Positions 1 through 6,799 of a stretch of DNA of 8,137 nt are shown here, in pieces. Below the pieces are notes generated by a model that saw only the letters and a list, made by a program, of their open reading frames with translations, ran no database searches and was not told the DNA's origin. A program made the position numbers and the translations under genes. Source of the DNA: Pseudomonas sp. (GTDB lineage Bacteria > Pseudomonadota > Gammaproteobacteria > Pseudomonadales > Pseudomonadaceae); assembly GCA_003523465.1 (NCBI GenBank), contig DQAA01000569.1, positions 2,343 to 10,479 of the forward strand, in the 5' to 3' direction. Each line of letters opens with the position of its first letter. Position 1 is the first letter of the stretch.

Positions 1-1685
1 AGAAACTCTCCTCCGAGTCTGCTGAGGGGCCAGAGACTGGACAAAAACACTAGCAAGGCCAGCGCTAGGGTCACCTTAGGCCAAGCCAGCACCCACTCCA
101 GCACCGGCCGGTATGCACCGATCAGCCAACGATTCAAGGGGTTCTGTTGTTCGCTGGGGATATGCCCACGAATCCAATAGCCCATCAGCACCGGTACCAA
201 GGTGATCGAGAGGCCAGCAGCGGCAGCCATGGCATAGGTCTTGGTGAATGCCAGCGGGCCAAACAGGCGACCCTCCTGGGCCTCCAGGGTGAAGACCGGG
301 AGGAAAGACAGGGTGATGATCAAAAGGCTGAAGAACAGCGCCGGCCCGACCTCGGCCGCAGCTTCGCCGATCACCCGCCAGTGCGCCTCGCCCTGAAGCG
401 GTTCACCGGGGTGTCGAGCCTTCCAGGCCTCGATGTGCTTGTGCGCGTTCTCGATCATCACCACGGCGGCATCGACCATGGCGCCGATGGCGATTGCGAT
501 CCCGCCGAGCGACATGATGTTGGCATTGACGCCCTGGTAGCGCATGACGATGAAGGCCATCAGGATGCCCAGGGGCAGGGTGATGATCGCGACCAGCGAC
601 GAGCGCAGGTGCCAGAGGAAGATCAGGCAAACCAGGGCAACCACCGCGAACTCTTCCAGCAGCTTGTAGCTGAGGTTATCGATGGCGCGGTCGATCAATT
701 GCGAACGGTCATAGGTGGTGACCACCTCGACGCCGGCCGGCAAGCTGCCCTTCAGGCTGTCCAGCTTGGTCTTCACCGCGGCGATGGTATCGCGGGCATT
801 CTTTCCGGAGCGCAAGATGACCACGCCACCTACAACTTCACCCTGGCCATCCAGCTCGGCAATGCCACGACGCATCTCTGGCCCCAACTGAATGGTGGCC
901 ACCTGACCCAGCAGCACCGGAACTCCGCTGGCCGAAGCCCGCAGCGGCACATTGCGGAAATCCGCCAGGCTCTCTAGATAGCCTGAAGCCCGGACCATGT
1001 ACTCGCGCTCTGCCAGCTCCAGGATGGCGCCGCCGGTTTCCTGATTGGCGCTCTTCAGCGCCGCTTCGACCTCCTGCTGAGTTACCCCATAAGCCACCAG
1101 CTTCTGGGGATCGAGCAGCACTTGGTATTGCTTGACCATGCCGCCGAGGGTGGCCACTTCGGCTACGTTGGGCAGGCCCTTGAGTTCGTACTTAAGGAAC
1201 CAGTCCTGCAGTGCCCGCAGCTGGGCAAGATCATGCTGGCCGCTGCGGTCGACCAAGGCGTACTGGTAGATCCAGCCCACGCCGGTGGCATCCGGCCCAA
1301 GGGTGGTGGTAACACCCTCGGGCAGGCGTTCCTGCGCCTGGTTGAGGTACTCCAGCACCCGCGAGCGTGCCCAGTAGAGGTCGGTATCGTCCTCGAACAG
1401 CACATAAACGAAGGAGTCGCCGAAGAACGAGTAGCCGCGCACTGTCTTCGCCCCCGGCACCGAGAGCATGGTGGTGGCCAGCGGGTAGGTCACCTGGTTC
1501 TCGACAATCTGCGGTGCCTGCCCGGGGAAGCTTGTGCGGATGATGACCTGGGTGTCGGACAGATCCGGCAGTGCATCCAACGGCGTGTTGCGCAGCGACC
1601 AGATGCCCAGGGCGGTGATGAACAGGGTCGCCAGCAGCACCAGAAAGCGATTGCCGATAGACCAGTGGATCAGGCGTGCGATCAT
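1..1685 (-). CDS. cusA: CusA heavy-metal RND efflux pump, N-terminal ~561 residues (C-terminus beyond left edge)
   Basis: Inner-membrane proton-driven pump of the HME-RND type that moves Cu(I)/Ag(I) from periplasm or cytoplasm into the CusB/CusC channel. Translated from ATG at 1685 the frame is open to the window edge. Residues ~13-32 form TM1 and are followed by a long periplasmic loop with the HME signature [13 protein letters not shown]. The TM4 block reads [19 protein letters not shown], the usual HME fingerprint. Counting codons gives M391, M403, D405, M410, E412, M486 and M501, the same numbers as the methionine relay and proton-relay aspartate of E. coli CusA. This points to monovalent Cu/Ag rather than Zn/Co/Cd. 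The periplasmic binding-site methionines (M573, M623, M672 in E. coli) and the relay partner M1009 fall outside the window. The start overlaps the cusB stop as ATGA (1682-1685), with a GGAAGGAG ribosome site inside the end of cusB. Partial only because the window ends. Confidence 0.95.
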   Translation of the reverse strand, partial: MIARLIHWSIGNRFLVLLATLFITALGIWSLRNTPLDALPDLSDTQVIIRTSFPGQAPQIVENQVTYPLATTMLSVPGAKTVRGYSFFGDSFVYVLFEDDTDLYWARSRVLEYLNQAQERLPEGVTTTLGPDATGVGWIYQYALVDRSGQHDLAQLRALQDWFLKYELKGLPNVAEVATLGGMVKQYQVLLDPQKLVAYGVTQQEVEAALKSANQETGGAILELAEREYMVRASGYLESLADFRNVPLRASASGVPVLLGQVATIQLGPEMRRGIAELDGQGEVVGGVVILRSGKNARDTIAAVKTKLDSLKGSLPAGVEVVTTYDRSQLIDRAIDNLSYKLLEEFAVVALVCLIFLWHLRSSLVAIITLPLGILMAFIVMRYQGVNANIMSLGGIAIAIGAMVDAAVVMIENAHKHIEAWKARHPGEPLQGEAHWRVIGEAAAEVGPALFFSLLIITLSFLPVFTLEAQEGRLFGPLAFTKTYAMAAAAGLSITLVPVLMGYWIRGHIPSEQQNPLNRWLIGAYRPVLEWVLAWPKVTLALALLVFLSSLWPLSRLGGEF

Positions 1686-3142
1686 GGCTGGTCTCCTTCC
1701 TTGCTGAGCTGCTCGATCATCAGGCCGGAGTTTTTCTGGCGGGCGCCGATACGTACGTGATCTCCTGGCTTAAGTCCCACAGCTACTTCTGAGCTGACCA
1801 ATGGAAAAGCCATGGTCATACCTGGCATATTCAGGCTCTCGAAGGGCCCGTGCTCCAGGGTGACTGACTCCGCGTCCAGAGCACGAATCACACCATGGGC
1901 CTCATGTAGTTCCTTCTTATTGTCCTGCTCGGCATGGCTGGCCATGACACCCTGTAGGCTGGCCTCCGAATCGATGAGGAACTGGCCGGAGGTAACGACC
2001 GCCTGACCCTCCTCAAGACCGGACAACACCTCCAGACGCCCATCAGCCTCGCGGCCCAAGGTTATTTCCAGGGGGCGGTAGCGCCCATCGCCTTCTACCA
2101 GCATCACCAACGCACGCTTCCCGGTGCGAATCACGGCTTCACTCGGCACAAGAAGCGTGGATTGTTCGACGGCACTGTTCAGGCGTACGGCGGCGAACAT
2201 GCCGGGGCGCAACTTACCGGCAGGGTTGGGTAGCTCGCTGCGTACCGTGAGCGTGCGTGTTTGCGGATCGGCACTCGGCAGCAAGGCTATGACGCGGCCC
2301 AGCAGCGGTCGATCAGGAAAGGCCGTCAGGTTGGCGCGGATCTCGTCCCCGACCTGGATACTTCCGGCCATGGCCTCGGGTATCGCCGCATCGAGCCAGA
2401 CACTGGATAGCCCGTTAATCAACGCCAGATCCTGCCCGGCTTCGACGGTCATCCCGGCGCGTACCTGCAAGGCTTGGAGCTCGCCGCTGATAGGTGTGGT
2501 GAGGGTTTGCACCGCCCGTGGTCTGCCGCTGCGGCGGACCTGCTCGATCAACGTTTGAGGCATGCCAAGCAGGCGCAGGCGCTCTTGGGCCGCACTTATC
2601 AAGCGAGTGTCAGCGGTACGCAGTACCGCCAGGAACTCCAACTGCGCGGCGGACCATTCGGGAATCAGCAGGTCGACCAGGGGGGCTCCGGCAGGCAGCA
2701 CATCGCCCGGGGCGCGACCGTAAACCCGCTCGACGAATCCGCCGGCGCGGGCCTGGAGGTTCGCCACTTCTCGCTGGTTATAGGCCAGGGAACCCACCGC
2801 CTCGATATCCGAGGGCAGTACACCTCGGATCACCATCGAGGTTCGCATTCCGAGGTTCTGCACGGCTTGAGCGGGGATGCTCAGGACAGACGGATCCTGC
2901 TCGGATCCTGCGTATTTAGGGACAAGTTCCATATCCATGAAAGGTGACTTGCCCGGCTTATCGAAGCGCTGCTCAGGCTGCATCGGGTCGTACCAATAGA
3001 GCACCTTGCGCTCGTCCGTCGGTGCGGAGCTAGGCAGGATCTCGTGTTTGGCTTGCCGCTGGGCCAGCCAGTAGCCACCGCCCGCCGCGCCAATGCCCAC
3101 GGCCAGCAAGGCGACCGCAAAACCAAATGCCGATATCTTCAT
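1682..3142 (-). CDS. cusB: CusB periplasmic adaptor with fused C-terminal CusF-like domain
   Basis: Membrane-fusion protein that links CusA to CusC and hands metal to the pump; 486 residues. Residues ~6-26 are an N-terminal membrane anchor or signal. Residues ~48-77 are the heavy-metal-binding segment YWYDPMQP...[15 protein letters not shown], with M54, M69 and M71 spaced like the Ag/Cu-binding M49, M64 and M66 of E. coli CusB. Barrel-sandwich hybrid, short alpha-hairpin and beta-barrel parts fill ~95-395. After a polar linker (~400-415), residues ~416-480 are a CusF-type OB-fold domain with H431, M439, M442 and M444 (motif [10 protein letters not shown]). The spacing matches CusF H36, W44, M47 and M49, but the tryptophan position is methionine. 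E. coli CusB lacks this extra domain, which here replaces a free CusF. The start overlaps the cusC stop as ATGA (3139-3142), with GGAGG 8 bases upstream of the ATG. SilB-type adaptors have the same architecture, so silB is an equally valid name. Confidence 0.95.
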   Translation of the reverse strand: MKISAFGFAVALLAVGIGAAGGGYWLAQRQAKHEILPSSAPTDERKVLYWYDPMQPEQRFDKPGKSPFMDMELVPKYAGSEQDPSVLSIPAQAVQNLGMRTSMVIRGVLPSDIEAVGSLAYNQREVANLQARAGGFVERVYGRAPGDVLPAGAPLVDLLIPEWSAAQLEFLAVLRTADTRLISAAQERLRLLGMPQTLIEQVRRSGRPRAVQTLTTPISGELQALQVRAGMTVEAGQDLALINGLSSVWLDAAIPEAMAGSIQVGDEIRANLTAFPDRPLLGRVIALLPSADPQTRTLTVRSELPNPAGKLRPGMFAAVRLNSAVEQSTLLVPSEAVIRTGKRALVMLVEGDGRYRPLEITLGREADGRLEVLSGLEEGQAVVTSGQFLIDSEASLQGVMASHAEQDNKKELHEAHGVIRALDAESVTLEHGPFESLNMPGMTMAFPLVSSEVAVGLKPGDHVRIGARQKNSGLMIEQLSKEGDQP

Positions 3143-4401
3143 TTCAGTCCCTCCACATAGGCGTAGTACAGGCTTGCGGAGAGCTGGCTCAGCTTGCGCT
3201 GCTGTTCAATCTGCCGTAGCTGAGCCTCGATCAGGTCGCGCTGGGCGGTGAGGACGGATGTCAGCTGGCTGTTGCCGGCCTGGTAAGCGGCAAGTTCGAG
3301 ATCGGCACGTTTGCTTGCAAGCGGGATCAAGGTTTTTTCGGTGCGTGACAAGGTCCTGCGCAGTTGCTCAAGCTCGGCAATACCGCCTTCCAGCTCAGCC
3401 TGATGGGCGCGCAGTAATGCTTCCTGCTCGGCTTCCATCTGCGACACGCTTTGTTGTCTGGCGTTGATCTTGGGCCCCTGACGTGTGCCTACGAACAACG
3501 GCAGGTCGAAGGTAAATTGCACCATCACCATATCGCCGAACTGGTTGTCGCGATTGTTGTAGGCAAACTCAACACCCCAGTCGGGGGTCTTCTCGGCGAT
3601 GGCCTCGTTCAGCTCGGCGCTAGCCTCGCCGACTCGGGCGGAGGCAGCGCGCAACTCAGGGTGTGAGGCAATGCGTTGCTGCAGGTGCGGTGCCACCAGG
3701 TTCAGACTGGGAACACCTCCTTGCAAAGGCTGGTCAGCCTCGTTGCCTATCCAGCGGCGCAGCTTGGCACGAGCTACTGCCACATCGCGATTCAGTTCAT
3801 CTCGCCGATCTTGTAACGCCAAAGCTTCCTGGTCGGCCTGCAACAGCTCGCCAGGCTGAGCACTACCGCCGGCAATCAGCGATTGCACGGTCGAGCGGAG
3901 CATCTCGATCTGACGGTCCAGTTGATCGAAGAGGCCAACACTGCGTTCGGCGTAGTACACATCCAGCCAGCTCACTGCCGTCTGGCGCTTGATTTCCAAC
4001 TGCATGGCACGCTGTTCGGCCTCGGCCCGCGTCATGGAGGCTTCGGCCAGTTGGCGACGGGCCAGACGCTTGTCGCCGTTTGGTACCTCCTGCATGAGTC
4101 CAATGCGGCGCATGGTCATGGAGTCACGATTAAGTGTGTAACGGTCAGGGCCTTCGATCGGCAGGTTGTCGATGCCTATAATCAGCTTGGGATCGGGCAA
4201 GGCGTCTGCGGGCCCTACAGCCTGCTGTGCCGATGCCACCTGCGCCTGGCGCGCGAGGTTCTCAGGGGCACTCTGTTCGGCCAGAGCTTGGGCTCGTTCG
4301 AAGGTTAGGGGCTGTGCCTGCGCGGCAAGCCAGGGAGCTGCCCAGAATGCGGCAGCCAACACGCCGAGATAGCCACGGCGTGGAAAAAGGAAAGCGGACA
4401 T
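3139..4401 (-). CDS. cusC: CusC-type outer-membrane efflux channel (TolC/OEP family)
   Basis: Trimeric outer-membrane channel through which the CusBA complex expels metal; 420 residues, within the usual range for this family. The N-terminus has a basic patch (PRR) and a hydrophobic core, and likely signal peptidase I cleavage after AQA near residue 29. No lipobox cysteine is present, unlike lipidated E. coli CusC. Two OEP repeats can be seen: ~32-205 and ~230-415, each rich in heptad-like Gln/Ala/Leu helices, for example AEQRAMQLEIKRQTAVSWLD and QLRRTLSRTEKTLIPLASKR. The pattern is closer to CzcC-like family members, so the assignment to copper rests mainly on the coupled cusBA. The ATG at 4401 has a good ribosome site, GGAGG seven bases upstream. 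The stop overlaps the cusB start by ATGA. The gene lies 92 bases downstream of the small secreted protein gene and is probably in the same transcript. Confidence 0.88.
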   Translation of the reverse strand: MSAFLFPRRGYLGVLAAAFWAAPWLAAQAQPLTFERAQALAEQSAPENLARQAQVASAQQAVGPADALPDPKLIIGIDNLPIEGPDRYTLNRDSMTMRRIGLMQEVPNGDKRLARRQLAEASMTRAEAEQRAMQLEIKRQTAVSWLDVYYAERSVGLFDQLDRQIEMLRSTVQSLIAGGSAQPGELLQADQEALALQDRRDELNRDVAVARAKLRRWIGNEADQPLQGGVPSLNLVAPHLQQRIASHPELRAASARVGEASAELNEAIAEKTPDWGVEFAYNNRDNQFGDMVMVQFTFDLPLFVGTRQGPKINARQQSVSQMEAEQEALLRAHQAELEGGIAELEQLRRTLSRTEKTLIPLASKRADLELAAYQAGNSQLTSVLTAQRDLIEAQLRQIEQQRKLSQLSASLYYAYVEGLK

Positions 4402-4459
4402 GCTTTCGCCTCCAATGCGATTGATCGAGGTCGCAGCTACGAAACGTGGTCGCGACGAT

Positions 4460-4478
4460 GCGCCTGACTGTAAGGCGC
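4460..4478 (-). other. Stem-loop between the small secreted gene and cusC
   Basis: The perfect 6-bp arms GCGCCT (4460-4465) and AGGCGC (4473-4478) enclose a 7-base loop within the 92-base gap. No T-run follows on the minus strand, so a classical intrinsic terminator is unlikely. It could mark an mRNA processing or stability point that sets different levels of the first gene and cusCBA. An adjacent 8-bp palindrome, GTCGCGAC, lies at 4449-4456. The structure is directly visible; its role is inferred. Confidence 0.35.
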
Positions 4479-4493
4479 GGGATGATCACGGCA

Positions 4494-4838
4494 TTAGACG
4501 AAACGAGGAGGGCGCCAGAGTCCTGCGGGCTCTCGCTTAATCACCGACTGGGTCAGCAATATCTCGGGGCGTGAGGGGAGAGGGGATATGCTCTTGATCA
4601 CGGTGGTCTGGAGAAGTCCTCCGGTCTTGCATTCCTGGCCGGATTTGCAGGGGGACTTATTGGCCACCCCATCAGACGTGTCCATTTGCTCGCAGCACGG
4701 AGCATCGACCATTGCATGGCCCTGATGATCGGCGCTCTGCATCGGGCAAGGTTGTGCCGGCATGCTGAAAGCCACACCGCCGAAGGTCGGCAGCACGAGG
4801 CTAGCAATCATTAGCAGGATCAATCCAATCCGACGCAC
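4494..4838 (-). CDS. Small secreted Cys/Met/His-containing putative metal-binding protein, CopL/CzcI-like
   Basis: 114 residues beginning at a GTG (4838). An in-frame TGA two codons upstream excludes a longer start, and GGTGA six bases before the GTG is a modest ribosome site. The N-terminus MRRIG followed by a hydrophobic stretch to about residue 25 is a clear signal peptide. The mature part has five cysteines (C31, C48, C49, C64, C70) in motifs PCPM, PCCEQM and PCKSGQEC, plus H38, H41, M33, M43 and M52. It ends with a Pro/Arg tail, LWRPPRFV. This composition and tail resemble the small periplasmic proteins found just upstream of copper or czc efflux operons (CopL-like, CzcI-like, DUF2946-like). 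That similarity is from memory, not a search. As the first gene before cusCBA it could buffer or sense periplasmic Cu/Ag, or act as a regulatory leader as CopL is proposed to do. Function is not established. Confidence 0.75.
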   Translation of the reverse strand: MRRIGLILLMIASLVLPTFGGVAFSMPAQPCPMQSADHQGHAMVDAPCCEQMDTSDGVANKSPCKSGQECKTGGLLQTTVIKSISPLPSRPEILLTQSVIKREPAGLWRPPRFV

Positions 4839-4853
4839 AGCAATTCACCAGGC

Positions 4854-4885
4854 GGGGCAATAGGCCGACGATAGCAGATTGCCCC
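4854..4885. promoter_or_regulatory. Perfect 8-bp dyad upstream of the small secreted gene
   Basis: GGGGCAAT (4854-4861) and ATTGCCCC (4878-4885) are perfect inverted repeats with a 16-base spacer, 16-47 bases upstream of the GTG start at 4838. On the minus strand the spacer contains TGCTATCGT (4876-4868), which resembles an extended -10 element, with a weak -35-like TTCATG at 4896-4891 at 17-base spacing. If that promoter is real, the dyad brackets its -10 region like a regulator binding site. If transcription starts further upstream, the same bases would form a leader hairpin near the ribosome site. It does not match the CueR consensus. Confidence 0.4.
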
Positions 4886-4924
4886 CGAGCCATGAATGCT
4901 CCTTTTGACGATAACAGCACTTCG

Positions 4925-4938
4925 TTGATTTGGATCAA
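4925..4938. promoter_or_regulatory. Anr/FNR box, perfect consensus
   Basis: TTGATTTGGATCAA is an exact match to TTGAT-N4-ATCAA, the consensus of FNR and its Pseudomonas orthologue Anr, oxygen-sensing Fe-S activators. Its centre (4931.5) is 93 bases upstream of the GTG of the small secreted gene and 176 bases upstream of the AraC-family start. The minus-strand bases TTGATC inside it could also serve as a -35 element, 19 bases from TATCGT at 4913-4908. In that case bound Anr would repress instead of activate. The match is seen directly; occupancy and direction of control are inferred. Confidence 0.55.
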
Positions 4939-4951
4939 ATAGAGTGTCTAG

Positions 4952-4986
4952 TCTCACAGGGCGAGCTGATTTTGTAGCGGGTGAGA
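4952..4986. repeat. Inverted repeat TCTCAC ... GTGAGA in the divergent promoter region
   Basis: Perfect 6-bp arms lie at 4952-4957 and 4981-4986 with a 23-base spacer, placing the half-sites about 29 bases (nearly three helical turns) apart on the same DNA face. It lies midway between the two divergent genes and could be an operator for the adjacent AraC-family protein. Six-bp arms can occur by chance, so this is weak. Confidence 0.25.
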
Positions 4987-5026
4987 TTTCAATCGAGCAA
5001 GCGATAGAGTTCAGGCCAAAGAGGAT

Positions 5027-5057
5027 TCTATAATCACTCTATAATTAGCTATAAAGC
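5027..5057 (+). promoter_or_regulatory. Three helically phased CTATAA(T/A) repeats; likely promoter region of the AraC-family gene
   Basis: CTATAAT starts at 5028 and again at 5039, and CTATAAA starts at 5049, giving 11- and 10-base spacing. Each contains a good sigma-70 -10 hexamer (TATAAT, TATAAT, TATAAA). None has a recognisable TTGACA-like -35 at 16-18 bases upstream, which suggests activator-dependent or weak basal transcription. The repeats are 50-80 bases upstream of the ATG at 5108. They may be overlapping -10 elements, a direct-repeat operator, or simply an AT-rich tract. Confidence 0.4.
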
Positions 5058-5107
5058 TCATTAGTGCACAAAATGCAGCGGGATGTGGAACCCTGAGGTG
5101 CCGCTGA

Positions 5108-5842
5108 ATGAACGCAACGCAGGGTATCGGCTGGCATGGCAGAGCCTGGATTTCACCCGGGCTGGGCATTTTTCTGGGGCAGGCGGGTAGCCAAGATTGG
5201 CATAGCCACATGGCGCATCAAATTACCGTCAGCTTGAACGGCAGCTTGACTGTGAAGTGTACATCCTCGTCGGTGACGGCAAGGGCCATCTGCATCAGGG
5301 CAGGGGTGGCCCATCAGATCGAAGCTGACGAAGTGTTGTCGATCTACCTCGACGCGCTGTCCGATGAGGCGCGAGCACTTCCCGATAACATCGGGGAGGG
5401 CATCACTCCGATTCAGATGGGCGATACAGCATCGCTGCGAAAATTGCTGAGCAGCTCCGATCCGTCAGCCCAGCAAATTCGGGAAATGGTGCGCCTTGTT
5501 CTCAACCTTACGACTCCGCCGGCCTCCGATCCGCGACTGCAGTCGGTCCTCGCTGCGTTAAAAGAGCCGATTAATGGCAGGCAGGCGTTGGCCAAGCGCG
5601 TTCATCTGTCGCCTACCCGATTCTCACATTGGTTCGTCGAACAGACCGGTCTGCCGCTGCGCAGCTACCGGAAATGGAATCGCCTGGTCATAGCGCTCCA
5701 GCATATCGCCAGCGGCGCCAACCTGACTGCGGCCGCCCACGCTGCCGGCTTCGCTGACGCTGCCCACTTTTCCCGCACCTTCCGCGACCTGTTTGGCCTC
5801 GACCCCTCATCTGCCTTGGGTCATGTCAGTCTGAAAGGCTGA
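5108..5842 (+). CDS. AraC-family transcriptional regulator
   Basis: 244 residues. The N-terminal ~90 residues look like a small cupin-type sensor: WHSHMAHQITVSLNG at ~31-45 and a later AGVAHQIEAD at ~65-74. H32, H34, H37, H69 and cysteines C51 and C62 could bind a metal or another ligand. The C-terminal ~145-240 is the AraC/XylS double helix-turn-helix: first helix pair ~157-178 (LAKRVHLSPTRFSHWFVEQTG), then a linker helix, then the second ~205-232 ending in the family signature AAHAAGFADAAHFSRTFRDLFG. The ATG at 5108 is set by an in-frame TGA immediately before it and by GAGGTG eight bases upstream. The gene diverges from the cus genes and is followed after 73 bases on the same strand by the hydroxylase gene, its most likely target. 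It could also act on the shared intergenic region. The effector is unknown. Confidence 0.9.
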   Translation: MNATQGIGWHGRAWISPGLGIFLGQAGSQDWHSHMAHQITVSLNGSLTVKCTSSSVTARAICIRAGVAHQIEADEVLSIYLDALSDEARALPDNIGEGITPIQMGDTASLRKLLSSSDPSAQQIREMVRLVLNLTTPPASDPRLQSVLAALKEPINGRQALAKRVHLSPTRFSHWFVEQTGLPLRSYRKWNRLVIALQHIASGANLTAAAHAAGFADAAHFSRTFRDLFGLDPSSALGHVSLKG

Positions 5843-5866
5843 ATTCAGCTTTTCTGTTCAAGCGCC

Positions 5867-5878
5867 ATCACAGGTGAT
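5867..5878. promoter_or_regulatory. Short palindrome in the AraC-hydroxylase gap
   Basis: ATCAC AG GTGAT is a perfect 5-bp inverted repeat with a 2-base centre, 38 bases before the hydroxylase start. It may be a regulator half-site pair for internal control of the hydroxylase gene. It is too short to be sure, and nothing terminator-like occurs in this 73-base gap, so read-through from the AraC-family gene is expected. Confidence 0.2.
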
Positions 5879-5915
5879 TGGCACAAAGTGGAGTCATCTC
5901 AGGGAGGGCTTCACG

Positions 5916-6770
5916 ATGGGCAATTCACTCAGGTTCATGATCCGCTGGCTCAGCTACCCAACAATCTTTGGCGGGGCCGCAGCTTGGATGATCTGGTTGC
6001 TCTACACGGGTATTCCGTATTGGCCCAGCACGCCGATCATTGCCGCCCTAGGGATTCTGCTGGTGGCGCTGCTGGAACGCGTGCAGCCGTTCCGTGACGA
6101 CTGGTTGGAGGACCACCAGGATACCCTTACTGATATCATCCATATGGTCGTGAACCTGTCCGTGATCCAGATTACGGCGACCGTGCTGGCCCGGCTGGGC
6201 GATTGGGTGCCCGCAGAGTTCCGTGTCTTCCCAACAGAGTTACCGCTGTGGGCTCAGCTAGTCATTGTCGCCGCCGTGCTGGACCTTAGCTTGTACGCCA
6301 TGCACCGCTTCAGCCATCAGGTTCCATGGCTGTGGCGCTTGCATGAGCCACATCATAGCGCTGAGCGGCTCTACTGGATGAACGGCGAGCGCCGGCACCC
6401 GTTGCATGCCGCCATCATGGCAGGGCCTGGGCTGCTCGTGCTCTTTGCGATGGGCACTCCTTCTGCACTCGTGGCCACCTGGTTCGGCATCCTGACGGTA
6501 CATTTGGCCTTTCAACACTCAAATCTGGACTACTCGTTGGGCTGGCTACGGCGCGTCATCGGTGTTGCAGAAACACACCGCTGGCATCACAAACGCGACT
6601 TCGAGGATGCTCAGGTCAATTTCGGTGAGTTCTTGCTGGTGTGGGATCAGTTGCTTGGAACCTTCTATGACAGCGCAAGCAAGCCCGGCAGCGCCGAAGT
6701 AGGACTGCGTGACCGGAACTATCCGACAGGCTATGTGGGTCAACTTGTTGAGCCGTTCAGAAGCCAGTAG
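5916..6770 (+). CDS. Fatty-acid hydroxylase / sterol desaturase family membrane di-iron protein
   Basis: 284 residues from ATG 5916, chosen because GGGAGG lies eight bases upstream. The frame can be extended to a GTG at 5874, but that start has no ribosome site. Membrane segments are predicted at ~12-32, ~38-54, ~75-92, ~112-128 and ~165-200. The eight-histidine di-iron cluster of the family is present: H130-x3-H134 (HRFSH), H143-x2-H146-H147 (HEPHH), H161/H164, H196/H201 and H221-x2-H224-H225 (HRWHH). The active site therefore appears intact. Members of this family oxidise C-H bonds of membrane lipids, fatty acids, sterols or carotenoids with O2; the substrate here cannot be read from sequence. 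The AraC-family regulator directly upstream likely controls it. The downstream neighbour is the convergent transposon gene only 29 bases away, so its terminator may be missing or shared. A link to metal or envelope stress is inference from position. Confidence 0.88.
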   Translation: MGNSLRFMIRWLSYPTIFGGAAAWMIWLLYTGIPYWPSTPIIAALGILLVALLERVQPFRDDWLEDHQDTLTDIIHMVVNLSVIQITATVLARLGDWVPAEFRVFPTELPLWAQLVIVAAVLDLSLYAMHRFSHQVPWLWRLHEPHHSAERLYWMNGERRHPLHAAIMAGPGLLVLFAMGTPSALVATWFGILTVHLAFQHSNLDYSLGWLRRVIGVAETHRWHHKRDFEDAQVNFGEFLLVWDQLLGTFYDSASKPGSAEVGLRDRNYPTGYVGQLVEPFRSQ

Positions 6771-6799
6771 CTTGCTCGGTGTTGCTGGCGACTAGTTGG
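6771..6799. other. Convergent 29-base junction between hydroxylase and transposon genes
   Basis: This gap separates the stop codons of the plus-strand hydroxylase and minus-strand tnpC. It contains no G-run typical of Tn3-family terminal repeats, no target duplication that can be recognised, and no strong hairpin with a T-tract. It is therefore probably internal to the mobile element and not its boundary. Confidence 0.4.

Noticed and set aside
147..1760. Long plus-strand open frames (147-977 and 1122-1760)
   Set aside because: They lie antisense to cusA, whose translation matches the HME-RND family throughout. The plus-strand products are low-complexity His/Gln/Asp-rich shadows of GC-rich codons.
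2124..2947. Plus-strand open frames opposite cusB
   Set aside because: Fully antisense to a clear CusB. No ribosome site or recognisable domain.
3258..4424. Several plus-strand frames opposite cusC
   Set aside because: Overlapping each other and antisense to an intact OEP-family gene.
4839..5107. CueR- or CusR/CopR-type copper operator
   Set aside because: No sequence matching the CueR dyad or a TGACA/TGTCA-type CusR repeat could be found by eye.
5011..5211. Minus-strand frame across the AraC start
   Set aside because: Overlaps the AraC coding region and its promoter; no domain and no ribosome site.
5874..5915. GTG-initiated extension of the hydroxylase by 14 residues
   Set aside because: No ribosome site before the GTG, whereas ATG 5916 has GGGAGG at proper spacing.
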